Positions 1 through 7,540 of a DNA stretch of 23,987 nucleotides are shown piece after piece. Source of the stretch: Nitrospiraceae bacterium (GTDB lineage Bacteria; Nitrospirota; Thermodesulfovibrionia; Thermodesulfovibrionales; Dissulfurispiraceae); contig PMYY01000229.1 in assembly GCA_003170655.1 (NCBI GenBank), forward strand, positions 1 to 23,987. Direction: 5' to 3'. A program made the translations under genes and the position numbers. Each line of letters begins with the position of its first letter. Position 1 is the first letter of the stretch. A model generated the notes under the pieces. The model searched no databases. It was not told the origin of the DNA and saw only the letters and a program-made list of their open reading frames with translations.

Positions 1-255
1 CAAAACGGCAGGGATGCATTAGAAGTGCTAAAAACCTCTTCAGTTGATATTTTACTCACTGCCCTTAACATACCAGTCATGCACGACTTTGAGCTTCCAG
101 ATTACGCAAAACTCTATTATCCTGCTACCCGTATATTCGTGATGGCGGAAGATGATCCATCTACAGTAAAAAATAGATTGGATGATTTGAGAATTTCGGG
201 ATACATCAGAAAGCCCCTCAGGATTGAAATGATCTATAGCATCTTACGAGTTTGA
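1..255 (+). CDS. Response-regulator receiver domain, C-terminal part, phospho-acceptor Asp replaced by Ala (partial at window start)
   Basis: The frame is open from base 1 and ends at TGA 253-255, so the N-terminus lies outside the window. The text reads like the second half of a CheY-like receiver: the run DILLTALNIPVMHDFEL sits where most receivers have D-x-x-x-x-D-x-x-M-P-x-M-D-G-x-E-L. The position of the phosphorylated Asp is Ala, the following DG is HD, and the conserved Thr/Ser of beta4 is also absent (IFVMAED). The conserved Lys-Pro of beta5 is kept (IRKPL). The protein stops right after helix alpha5, so no output domain follows. By family knowledge such receivers cannot be phosphorylated in the normal way; it is either a phosphorylation-independent pseudo-receiver or a decaying gene. 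The decayed receiver just downstream favours decay. Confidence 0.6.
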   Translation, partial: QNGRDALEVLKTSSVDILLTALNIPVMHDFELPDYAKLYYPATRIFVMAEDDPSTVKNRLDDLRISGYIRKPLRIEMIYSILRV

Positions 256-367
256 TGGTGCCTGGGAACATGAGGAGTTTTCAGACTCATTGTCTGGGCT
301 TTCTAGTTCTTGCACCATTTTATCTATTCCACGTTGAGACAGCGGACATAGTTAAGATACTATTATA

Positions 368-706
368 ATGAGAATATCAATAGTCGAAGAAAAATGACAT
401 CAGATACTTCTGAAAAATCTCAAGTTCCTTCTCACGGGTGACGCAAACTATGAAATCGTCTGTGCTTTTTTGTCAGCAGAAGATGCTATACCAGCCATAC
501 ATAACGCTCCTCCAGAGGTGTTACTCACTGATGTTACTTTTCCAGGCATGTCAGGCATAGAACTTAGTTTTTCGCAGCGTCGCGTATAAGTGGAAGTCGT
601 TGTCGAACCAATCATTGACAAACCGTTGACTTGTAGCTGGACTCCGCGTTTAGCACGTCAAATGGCGCATGAAGATTACGGGGCATATACCGCAATCCCC
701 TTGTAA
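368..706 (+). pseudogene. Broken response-regulator receiver gene
   Basis: From ATG 368 the frame reads MRISIVEEK, then TGA (395-397), then a receiver sequence that includes EVLLTDVTFPGMSGIEL with an intact phospho-acceptor Asp. A TAA follows at 587-589, and the same frame continues with EPIIDKPLT, the beta5 Lys-Pro region, ending at TAA 704-706. The acidic pair near the N-terminus is shortened relative to the family (about two residues missing before the first helix), and the beta4 region between the Asp and Lys motifs is largely deleted. Two in-frame stops plus deletions make this a pseudogene. It lies about 110 bases behind another defective receiver in the same orientation and may once have been its operon partner or paralogue. 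Confidence 0.55.
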
Positions 707-870
707 TGCATTTGGGGGGGGAATAAACACCTCTGGCGAAATGTCTCGGGTTAGGTGGAGTTTTGAGTTCATATTTTTATTCAAAACATAAGTGACATAT
801 ATTAGCGGTAGAGGTCCGTGCGATTGAATTTGCTGCCGTCTGTGTAAGGATATTTTATGTTTATTTTGGG

Positions 871-1290
871 TCACTCCCGCCAAGCGTGCCCACATGAAAT
901 GCATTGCACTTTGTGCATACAAATTATCTCGCCGCAATTCGAGCAAATCCATTTCTTATTCTCGTTTCTCACGAAAGATCTTATGCCATTTGTTTGTATT
1001 TCTTTCAGATTATGAAGAACACTAACACCATATTTAGATGTATATCGCTTTTCCAAGTGGCTTATCTGAGCACATGGGAATTCATCACAACTAAAACAGT
1101 ATTTAAAACAACCGTTAATTAACTTTTCGCAGTTCTTTATCAGGCAAGCAGTACAGGACTTTGATTTGAAGATGTCATCACGGCAACCAGGGCATGCCTT
1201 TATATTTCTTATATGTGCTCGACAAAGGCGGCAATTTATTCCGCAGGGTGAAATTAACTTAGAATTTGTCTTTGTTAATTTTGTCATCAT
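871..1290 (-). CDS. DUF3795-family cysteine-rich protein
   Basis: This is a small cytoplasmic-looking protein dense in CxxC-type motifs: SPCGINCRLC near the N-terminus, CPGC, CTAC, a YCFSCDEFPC block in the middle, and two terminal pairs CSNCG and CISCG with ICMHK between them. This spacing matches the DUF3795 family, whose function is unknown; the cysteines probably bind zinc or an Fe-S centre, which is inference. The frame is open further upstream to a TTG at 1386, with another ATG at 1320, but homology-like sequence begins at MMTKLTKTNSKLISPCG, so I place the start at ATG 1290 (or 1287). No good Shine-Dalgarno is visible for any of them. It is the only apparently intact gene in the first 2.5 kb and has degenerate neighbours on both sides. 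Confidence 0.7.
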   Translation of the reverse strand: MMTKLTKTNSKLISPCGINCRLCRAHIRNIKACPGCRDDIFKSKSCTACLIKNCEKLINGCFKYCFSCDEFPCAQISHLEKRYTSKYGVSVLHNLKEIQTNGIRSFVRNENKKWICSNCGEIICMHKVQCISCGHAWRE

Positions 1291-1670
1291 GACATTGGTT
1301 GTCTGACAATCGTTTTTCATTCCCCAGGCGCCGCTAGCCGTATATCGCCCAAATATATTTCTTGGTGCTTGCACAGCTTTAGACAACCGTTACGCTCAAT
1401 GAACGAATGAAAGAAACCGTACTTATAGCACTTTCCTGTTCTAAAAAGTGACAGGATGTTAATTAAACAGTTCTGTGAGCAGTTTCTCCCTTTATGACAA
1501 AACTATAGCACATGTCAGACGCTTTGAAAAGAATATATTTGCGGCGCAAGAAAATTAATTTTGGTTAGTCATTTCGGCTATGATTGATTTCGCCAATTCC
1601 TAGAACACCGAGGTGATGTAATGAGACAAATAAGAGTAAGCTGGCGTTCCTTAGCATCAGTTCACCTCTT

Positions 1671-2233
1671 ATCGTGGGAAAAAGCTGGTCCAGGAAATAT
1701 GTGCCATGGTTGAAGGCATTACCTATCAAAAGTGGCCCAGTGAAAGTATCGTTTTATTATCTGGTAGTGCTATATGAGTATCTGACAGCTCAGCCGATCA
1801 AGATCGCCAAGAAAGTACTCGAGTTCGTCAGGAGCAAAAAGTATGACAAGAAGGTTCAACTCGTAAAGACTGTGCCAGGCATAGGTACTTTGATAGCAAT
1901 AGAGATGCTGGTGGAACTTCAAGATGTGTCGCGCTTTAGGAGCATCAACAAGTTTTCAGCCTATATAGAACTGACCCTTCAGAATATTCCACTGGAGAGA
2001 ATAAACGTCGAGGAAGAATTGCAAGATGCGGAAATACAAGAGTGAGGGCGTGTTCAGTAGAGGCCAGCTGGCATCTAAATACAAAAGATTCCCTTATGCG
2101 GAAGAAATATGACATGCCCAAGAGAATGAAGGGTGCAAAGAGGGCAATCATTGCCATTGCACTACATCTTATGCTACGAGTGCGGAGAATACTTCTTGAT
2201 AATAAGCCTTATGCTATCACGTTTGCAGCATAA
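1671..2233 (+). pseudogene. IS110-family transposase, C-terminal remnant with frameshift
   Basis: The first frame carries KKVQLVKTVPGIGTLIAIEMLVELQDVSRF, the helix-hairpin-helix Transposase_20 region typical of IS110-family DEDD transposases. At about 1974-1978 one base is missing in the stretch encoding L-T-P-S-E. After the shift the next frame continues smoothly as SEYSTGENKRRGRIARCGNTRVRACSVEASW and runs to a TAA at 2231-2233. Joining the two frames restores the family pattern (SE.S.GE....G.I...GN...R..L.EA.W), so this is one gene broken by a single-base deletion. The N-terminal RuvC-like DEDD half is not recognisable upstream, so the copy is also truncated. Non-functional as a transposase. 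Confidence 0.8.
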
Positions 2234-2599
2234 TAATCTGAGCATAAAAAAGATATCACTATAAATGGTTGGATTGACCGTGACTTTCATCTTGTAACAG
2301 ATAAGGCTATTACGTTTCGGAGAAGACAGCAGTCCATATAAGAATTCCGGATAAGACTCATCTTGCATATGACCGCGGGTAGCAGGCTTGAATAAATATC
2401 TTTTTGTTCTGTAAATCATATGAGGAGCGTTATAAGCAGAGAGTCATTTGAAGAGGTTGATAAATCAAATCAAAATAGCAGGTGAAGTCAACCACTTTTA
2501 CAAAGATAGAAAATATCTCCCATTTTTCGCAACTATTCTCATTAGCTCTCAATAAAATGCTGTAGTCCGTGCTCCGAACTACCATCTCGGCTGACATAT
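2234..2599. other. Gene-free stretch behind the IS110 remnant
   Basis: No coding frame with recognisable content is visible on either strand. The first part probably includes the 3' non-coding end of the decayed IS110 element, but I could not identify its terminal boundary, flanking target duplication, or any convincing structured RNA. The last bases are the 3' end region of the HD-GYP gene transcribed from the other strand. Confidence 0.4.
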
Positions 2600-4501
2600 T
2601 TATTTTACTAACCAGTCTGCACTCAAAAAATGTTCTACTACTTTCGGGTCAAAATGTATCCCTGCCTCCTTGCGTATATATTCCAATATTTTCTCTTTTG
2701 TCCATGCCGAACGATATGGCCGGTCGGACAGCAGTGCATCAAATACATCCACAACCGCGAAAATGCGAGCTGCAAGAGGAATCTGCTCACCCTTCAGACC
2801 GCGTGGGTACCCCGTCCCATCCCATTTTTCATGGTGACAATATGGGATATCGATTGCCTTTCTGAGGAAGGAGATAGGAGAGAGTATTTCGTATGCTATA
2901 ATCGGATGTTTCTTCATGATTTCCATCTCTTCATTGGTTAGCGTACCGGGCTTCAGCAGGATACCGTCCGGTACTCCAAGTTTGCCGATGTCATGTAGCA
3001 GAGCCCCTCTGCGGACCTGTACCAGATCTTCATCGAGTATGCCTATTGATTGAGCCATCTTCACTGTCATCTCAGTGACTCGCTGTGAATGACCTTCTGT
3101 CTCTTTATCGCGGTAGTCCAAGGCACGAGACCAACCTTCCAGAGTAGTGTCATATGCAAGAGCAAGGTCAGTATTGGAGCGTTCAAGTTCATTAAACATC
3201 TGAGCATTGTCTATGGCGATCGCCGATTGGACACCCAGTGCTTCCAAAAAGTCCATCCACTCCTGGTCAGGCTCGATAGCGGAGCGATGGAAGATTTCAA
3301 GTACTCCCTTTACATGTCCCTTTGATATGAGGGGGACGGCAAAATATTCAACAAATCCTTCCTTCGACAAAAGTGGAGAGCGCGTAAATCCATCTTTACC
3401 CTCTGATAAGTTCCTGACTCGAATCGTGTTTTTTTCAAGTGCAGCAACTCCGGCATGGCTTTCGCCCAGTCGTAACCGGGTGTATCTCAGTGCGTCGGTG
3501 TTGAAACCACGACCCGCTATATATTCCAAGGTTTGTGTATGTGGATTGAGAAAGAGTATATCGCACGCATCCATATGTAATTGATTGGCTACTCCGTTGA
3601 GGATGATCTCTATGCTGATACGCATGTCAAGACTTGAAGTAATAGCCATATCGATGTTGCGGAGGGCTGAAAGTCTTTGCATTTGAGTCTCAATGTGTTG
3701 CTCGACCTTCTTGCGTCCGGTAATGTCCTGAATGATACCAAACACGATCCTATTTGCCGAATCATATTCAGCCAGTGAATGGATATCGATTATCGTGTCA
3801 TCAGTTTGCCTATGAATCTTAAATTCTACGTCATAGGGTCTGCCTTCCTCAATTAGTTCAGTCAATGCCCGATCAAGCTTAGCTCGATATTCAGGAAGCG
3901 GGATTTCTTGCACGTCGGATAGCTCCCACTCTCTGCCCTCAACTCCATAAATGTTCTTCGCTCCATCGGAGGCATAGACGATTTTGTCATCCATCCGGAT
4001 TTCCCAGTTACCGATATTGGCGACTTCCTCAGCCCTGCGGAGACGTCTCTCGCTTTTTATCAGAACTTCATCTGCTTTCGTACGTTCCTCAATTTCTTTC
4101 TGAAAAAAAACATTCGTCTGATATAATTCCGCAGTCCTGTCCTGTACACGCTTCTCCAGATCATTGCGGGCTTGCAGCAATGAGATATTCAAGCGTTTGA
4201 ACTGCATCAGAATAAATGATACTCCCCACCCTCCAAATATCCCGGTAATACGGTTTGCCGCAGCATGCAGCAATGGTGTGTTATCAGAAGGGAAAATAAA
4301 CAAACGTGCTACAACGAGCACTGTAATAATCGCAGAGAGCACAGCGGGCCGCTTAGCAGACTGATACATAAAAAACAATGGAATAAGGTACAGCACCCAT
4401 GTCTGATACCATGAGGGAGAGAAAATATCGGCAATGAAAATGACAATAGTCGTGAGCACAGCAAGTAAAATTGTTTTATCTCTATAAAGACTTAACAGCA
4501 T
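2600..4501 (-). CDS. Membrane-anchored PAS-GAF-HD-GYP protein, probable c-di-GMP phosphodiesterase
   Basis: A 633-residue sensor protein. An N-terminal block of hydrophobic helices (about residues 10-100) is followed by a coiled coil (105-160), a PAS domain (about 157-265, ending in the usual DITGRKK), a GAF domain (about 285-435) and an HD-GYP domain (about 445-630). All hallmark residues are present: HDIGK at 503-507, HP at 532-533, the double His at 556-557 and DGTGYP at 561-566. HD-GYP enzymes hydrolyse c-di-GMP to GMP or pGpG using a two- or three-metal centre. The frame extends to a TTG at 4525, but ATG 4501 is preceded by a GGAGG at good spacing and is the likely start. A PilZ protein elsewhere in the window gives c-di-GMP a possible local receptor, though the two are not in one operon. 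Confidence 0.9.
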   Translation of the reverse strand: MLLSLYRDKTILLAVLTTIVIFIADIFSPSWYQTWVLYLIPLFFMYQSAKRPAVLSAIITVLVVARLFIFPSDNTPLLHAAANRITGIFGGWGVSFILMQFKRLNISLLQARNDLEKRVQDRTAELYQTNVFFQKEIEERTKADEVLIKSERRLRRAEEVANIGNWEIRMDDKIVYASDGAKNIYGVEGREWELSDVQEIPLPEYRAKLDRALTELIEEGRPYDVEFKIHRQTDDTIIDIHSLAEYDSANRIVFGIIQDITGRKKVEQHIETQMQRLSALRNIDMAITSSLDMRISIEIILNGVANQLHMDACDILFLNPHTQTLEYIAGRGFNTDALRYTRLRLGESHAGVAALEKNTIRVRNLSEGKDGFTRSPLLSKEGFVEYFAVPLISKGHVKGVLEIFHRSAIEPDQEWMDFLEALGVQSAIAIDNAQMFNELERSNTDLALAYDTTLEGWSRALDYRDKETEGHSQRVTEMTVKMAQSIGILDEDLVQVRRGALLHDIGKLGVPDGILLKPGTLTNEEMEIMKKHPIIAYEILSPISFLRKAIDIPYCHHEKWDGTGYPRGLKGEQIPLAARIFAVVDVFDALLSDRPYRSAWTKEKILEYIRKEAGIHFDPKVVEHFLSADWLVK

Positions 4502-4891
4502 TGCCCCTCCGGTCTCCTGTTTCAAAGCATGAATATCATACTATACATTCCACCATAAACAGCTACAATTGGTAAACATTCAGATCATGGCGTGCTATAG
4601 GGAGACACTCAACAAAGCGGCGATAACAGTTTTTGGGGAGGAAATCACCAGCTTGGATAGCCAACCGGAGAGATTCGCATGCGGTCTCGATTAATTCAAG
4701 TACATATCAGTTCTGAGCGTAGGTGATCACTGGTTGGAACAAGAAAGCACTCGACAACACTCGTTCATCGCAGGTTATTTTGACTAATCATCACATTTCT
4801 GTCACTGGCGGCACTGATTGATTTCAGTAGGACCCGAGAATCTGATTATGATAGTTATTTCGGGACCGAATGTGTGAGTTATACTGTATTT
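4502..4891. other. Intergenic stretch between the HD-GYP gene and the EamA remnant
   Basis: No gene recognised. The divergent promoters of the HD-GYP gene (leftward) and the EamA remnant (rightward) should lie here, but no strong -35/-10 pair stood out. A short read of the frame around 4636-4670 (VFGEEITSL) resembles the GEEITS segment in the neighbouring EamA remnant; it is too short to call a duplicated fragment. Confidence 0.35.
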
Positions 4892-5416
4892 ATGACAACG
4901 CAGAACCATGCTCGCTTAGTTTTGCCTGCACGATCAGTACTTATCGCTTTTTTGGTTTTCATTTTCATTAGTTGCGGTGCCTCCGTTGCCATTCGCAGGA
5001 CCTACGTCGAATTAGCGCCTTTGGGGACGGCTGCTTCCCGTTTTATTCTGGCGGCTTTTTTGTTTTGGGTGATAGTTTTCTTCAAGCGAATCCCGCTACC
5101 GACTCAGATAGGCACTTGGATCGCCTTCCTCTATTTGGTCATCTTAGTAACGATTGTCTCATTTGTCCTTTACTTATTTATGTTAAACAAATGGTCTGCC
5201 TCGGGAACATCATACGGGTTCGTGCTGATGCCGTTCGTCACGATAATTGAGGCTTCAATCTTTGCTGGGGAGGAAATCACATCAAACTTTCTAGTTGGCG
5301 CCGGCATGGTGCTGATAGGGGTGTTTGTTGGAGCTTTACTACCTTCAATGACAAAGTCGGCAATTGTAGAGGAATGCAAGGACAGTTCTGGACAAGTCTT
5401 ACCGCGCTGCGGATGA
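4892..5416 (+). pseudogene. EamA/DMT-family permease with large internal deletion
   Basis: The protein begins like an EamA transporter (first hydrophobic helix, then the RRTYVELAPLGTAASRFILAAFLF pattern of the family's first repeat) and ends like the last part of the second repeat (FVLYLFMLNKW, SYGFVLMPFVTIIEASIFAGEEIT, then a G-rich final helix). EamA proteins usually have about 290-300 residues and ten helices in two repeats; this has about 174 and roughly five or six. The reading frame joins the two halves after IPLPTQIG, so an in-frame deletion of around 110 residues is the simplest explanation. I place the start at ATG 4892; GTG 4874 is also in frame. The product could still be made, but a functional transporter is unlikely. 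Confidence 0.6.
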
Positions 5417-5610
5417 GACGCTATTTGAGAATGTGACCCCAAAAGCCGGTATAAATACAAATCAGCCTCCCTAATAGGGGCTCTAGAAGCTGCTTTGTGA
5501 AAGCCACGCAAGCTATAATTATTTCAAGGAATGAACCAACGTGGAGAATCGTCCGCATGGCATGTTGCTTCGAGGTCTGTTTCGATCGTAACTTAAGAAT
5601 GCACCAAAAG

Positions 5611-5645
5611 AAAACCTCTAACCTTTGTACGATTAGAGGTTTTTA
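5611..5645 (-). terminator. Rho-independent terminator of the 6622-5689 operon
   Basis: The perfect 7-bp stem CCTCTAA / TTAGAGG with an 11-base loop is flanked by A-rich sequence on the left and a T run on the right, so it can act in both directions. It lies 44 bases after the stop of the minus-strand gene at 5689, the natural place for that operon's terminator. Confidence 0.75.
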
Positions 5646-5688
5646 GATATGCTAGTTTCGGACGCGTAGAGCTATATCATTTGTAATT

Positions 5689-6249
5689 TTACCATCTGTG
5701 GTCGCGGCCCCTGTCATCACGCCGGTCGCCGTAGTCGTCTCTGTCGCTATAATTATGATGTTCTTCGTGCCGGTCCCAGTGTTTTTCCCTTTCCCACCTT
5801 TCCCAATTACCACTGAGATCCCTATACTCTATCCGTTCTGAACTTCTGATGCGATTGCGGTAATCATGCGGCACCTTCACCACTGCCATCGGCACCCTTT
5901 CCGGTCGGACATAAACCCACGATCTGTTATAATCTCTTGCTGTAAACCAGTATCCATTGTGATGACGCCACCAAGCGCCATGATAGAAAAAGATCTCAAA
6001 TCGAGGGTCGACAATAGAGTAAACATACGTCCCAGGTATGACGACCACGGGAGGTGGCGCTGACACCTCGTATTCTGGTGGTGGGGCATAGGGAGCCGGT
6101 TCGGCCACAACTATAGGAGTTGGAGCCGGCACCACGACCACGGGAGGAACACCGATCCCGACATGTATATCCACTCCAGCCTCGCTCATGGTCACGCCTA
6201 CCACTGTCACAACAACAACCATGATAATTGCAGTGTATAATTTATTCAT
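5689..6249 (-). CDS. Small exported Pro/Val-rich and Arg/His/Asp-rich protein
   Basis: About 186 residues. An N-terminal signal peptide (hydrophobic run TAIIMVVVVTVVGV then MSEAG) is followed by a Pro/Val/Ala-rich linker, a small aromatic domain (FEIFFYHGAWWRHHNGYWF, then a YNRSWVYV strand and RVPMAVVKVPHDY) and a charged tail rich in Arg, Asp, His and Tyr. Similar exported proteins are common in Geobacter-type and Nitrospirota genomes but have no assigned function; it presumably sits in the periplasm or on the envelope. ATG 6249 is preferred over the in-frame GTG at 6258 because an AGGTG lies at suitable spacing before it. The gene follows the 6278-6622 gene after 28 bases and precedes a terminator, so the two form one operon. 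Confidence 0.75.
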   Translation of the reverse strand: MNKLYTAIIMVVVVTVVGVTMSEAGVDIHVGIGVPPVVVVPAPTPIVVAEPAPYAPPPEYEVSAPPPVVVIPGTYVYSIVDPRFEIFFYHGAWWRHHNGYWFTARDYNRSWVYVRPERVPMAVVKVPHDYRNRIRSSERIEYRDLSGNWERWEREKHWDRHEEHHNYSDRDDYGDRRDDRGRDHRW

Positions 6250-6277
6250 GTTCAACACCTATTGGCCATCACGGTTA

Positions 6278-6622
6278 CTATTTGCCCACATTCGCCGTCT
6301 TATCATTGTGTTTCTTTTTGTAGATATTTTTGCTGGCTCTGTTCTGCTGCTTTGTGAGTTTCGCCTTGTCTTTTGCAGTTAGGTTGCCACCATTCTTGGC
6401 AGCCATGCGATCTTCTCTTTGCTGAATCCTCGCTTGTTTCGCATCAAGTTTGCCAGCCTCCTTCGGTGTCAACTGGCCACTCTGAACACCTTGGTTGATC
6501 CTGTTCTGCTGGTTGACTTCCCTCTGGTCGATGCCGGGATCGTTATTTGCAGCCAATGCAGGGGCAACTGCGAACATGCATACTATGCTTCCTGTGAGAA
6601 TTGTGCCAATGATCTTTTTCAT
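6278..6622 (-). CDS. Small exported Gln/Lys-rich helical protein, first gene of operon
   Basis: 114 residues: signal peptide MKKIIGTILTGSIVCMF ending APALAAN, then a polar helical protein with a repeated pattern, SGQLTPKEAGKLDAKQARIQ followed by GGNLTAKDKAKLTKQQNRAS, finishing IYKKKHND. The two segments align with each other as an internal duplication. Uncharacterised proteins of this type are frequent in Geobacter and Nitrospirota; the length and charge resemble periplasmic stress proteins such as Spy/CpxP, but I see no LTxxQ motif and do not assign that family. ATG 6622 follows a GGAG at about 7 bases. Upstream (6681-6733) lies a repeat operator identical in layout to the one before the degP leader gene, suggesting envelope-stress control. 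Confidence 0.75.
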   Translation of the reverse strand: MKKIIGTILTGSIVCMFAVAPALAANNDPGIDQREVNQQNRINQGVQSGQLTPKEAGKLDAKQARIQQREDRMAAKNGGNLTAKDKAKLTKQQNRASKNIYKKKHNDKTANVGK

Positions 6623-6680
6623 GATAGCTCCTTCACGATAGGTGGATTGCGAGGTAAAACCTCTCTCTTAGTCTGATTCG

Positions 6681-6733
6681 ATATTACCAAACAACTATGA
6701 ACTGACAATGAATGAATTATGAAAGAGTATGAA
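6681..6733 (-). promoter_or_regulatory. Four-repeat TTCA operator with -10 box, before the exported-protein operon
   Basis: Read in the gene direction, TTCA half-sites start at 6733, 6723, 6712 and 6701 (spacing 10, 11, 11). A TAATAT hexamer (6686-6681) begins 15 bases after the start of the last one. The ATG is 64 bases after the hexamer. A TTGTCA overlapping the repeats could serve as a -35 at 16-base spacing. Direct repeats on one face of the helix ending beside the -10 are typical of class II activation by OmpR/PhoB-family regulators. The same arrangement recurs at 14405-14457. Confidence 0.6.
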
Positions 6734-6790
6734 CAAGACCAGTTCGTGCAGTTTGAGTTTGTGTGAAGAGGTTCTACTAATTTGACATTC

Positions 6791-6810
6791 TCCCGGCTTG
6801 AAAGGCGAGG
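6791..6810. repeat. IS200/IS605-type hairpin repeat, left copy
   Basis: Carries the 12-base string TGAAAGGCGAGG (6799-6810) shared exactly with the copy at 7204-7215, preceded by a related C/G-rich half. On the minus strand it lies downstream of the TnpB remnant, where the right-end hairpin of an IS605-type element and the 3' end of its omega RNA would be. The stem here is imperfect, so it has decayed relative to the right copy. Confidence 0.5.
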
Positions 6811-6846
6811 ATTCTCAGCTTCCGACACTCCAAAGGGCGGAGCGCC

Positions 6847-7080
6847 TTATGCAACGAGCCGAGACCTTACTTCCTGCTTCAACGCGCGGTCTGACTGCAC
6901 CGTCTCTCCGTGCCCTATCTGATCGGCACCCCTTTCGGGACAGGCTAACCGGGAGAGTCCCTCCATTAGTACGTTCTTTGTTGCGTTCGTATCTGCGTTC
7001 TCTGTGTGACCACAACTTCGACAGTGGAATACTGCTTGCGAAGGCCTGTTATCTGCGTCTACCCGCCCACACTCTGAGCA
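6847..7080 (-). pseudogene. tnpB: TnpB (IS605 OrfB) C-terminal zinc-ribbon remnant
   Basis: On the minus strand, from 7080 the frame reads CSECGRVDADNRPSQAVFHC then RSCGHTENADTNATKN and runs to TAA at 6849-6847. This is the TnpB zinc ribbon (C-x2-C ... C-x2-C) followed by the family's GH..NAD.NA..N motif that carries the last RuvC Asp. Immediately before it the frame has a stop (TAG two codons upstream), and none of the RuvC core or N-terminal wedge of the RNA-guided nuclease is left. Downstream on the same strand, 37 bases remain before the hairpin repeat at 6791-6810, as in IS605 right ends where the omega RNA overlaps the end of the gene. It cannot encode an active nuclease. Confidence 0.75.
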
Positions 7081-7196
7081 TTTCTAACTCGTATACTACG
7101 GTAGAACTGATACGAGGATGCCGCCACCTCTCCCTGTAGAGAGACTCCGGAGGACCTACTCCATCTCTTTTGCAACATCGTAGCGCAAGCTTATGT

Positions 7197-7216
7197 CCCC
7201 GCCTGAAAGGCGAGGT
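7197..7216. repeat. IS200/IS605-type hairpin repeat, right copy
   Basis: CCCCGCC-TGAAA-GGCGAGG forms a 7-bp hairpin with one G-T pair. It shares TGAAAGGCGAGG with the copy at 6799-6810, in the same orientation, 405 bases away. Such hairpins mark the ends of IS200/IS605 elements and are read by the TnpA transposase. It abuts the integrase remnant, so an element end or a deletion joint lies here. Confidence 0.55.
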
Positions 7217-7218
7217 TT

Positions 7219-7527
7219 TACGCCGCTTTTATTGGTCTGTGCAACCAGTTAAAGACGCCTTTGATAGGGCACGCGATAAGGCATCGATAGAAGACCTTCA
7301 TTTTCATGATCTGCGTCATGCCTTTGGAAGCCGTCGGATCCAGATGGGAATAGCTCTGTACAGGGTTAAAGCGCTTATGGGGCATAGGAGCAGCAAAATG
7401 ACCTGACGTTATGCTCATCACGCATCACAGCACTGAAAGCTTAAAGCAAGCCGCCACCGCTCTTAAAAACTACTGCGATTTCACGACGATCGATGACGGA
7501 CCTGTTGCCATAATAGCGGCAAATTAA
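7219..7527 (+). pseudogene. Tyrosine-recombinase (phage-type integrase) C-terminal remnant
   Basis: Only the last part of the catalytic domain survives: IEDLHFHDLRHAFGSR (the H-x-x-R box), then VKALMGHRSSKMT (the LGH box), then RYAHH with the presumed nucleophilic Tyr. A TGA interrupts between KMT and RYAHH. Just behind it, CATCACG is tandemly duplicated (7 bases), shifting the frame; removing the duplication gives a smooth HHSTESLKQAATALKNYCDF reading to TAA 7525-7527. The N-terminal core-binding domain and first catalytic Arg are missing; the left side is occupied by the IS605 debris. The remnant ends 13 bases before the 5' end of tRNA-Sec, which suggests an old integration at or near that tRNA. 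Confidence 0.75.
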
Positions 7528-7540
7528 GTATTATCAACGT

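Noticed and set aside
395..430. UGA in the receiver at 395, followed by a small CAGA/TCTG hairpin, as a possible selenocysteine codon
   Set aside because: The stem has only 4 bp, no bSECIS apical loop is seen, receivers have no selenocysteine precedent, and a second in-frame stop and deletions follow. A pseudogene explains it better.
4630..4680. GEEITS-like fragment upstream of the EamA remnant as a partial duplication
   Set aside because: Only about eight residues match and no longer similarity surrounds it; chance cannot be excluded.
7404..7412. UGA inside the integrase remnant as selenocysteine read-through next to tRNA-Sec
   Set aside because: The frame is broken again a few codons later by a 7-base duplication and the N-terminal half is missing, so this is decay.
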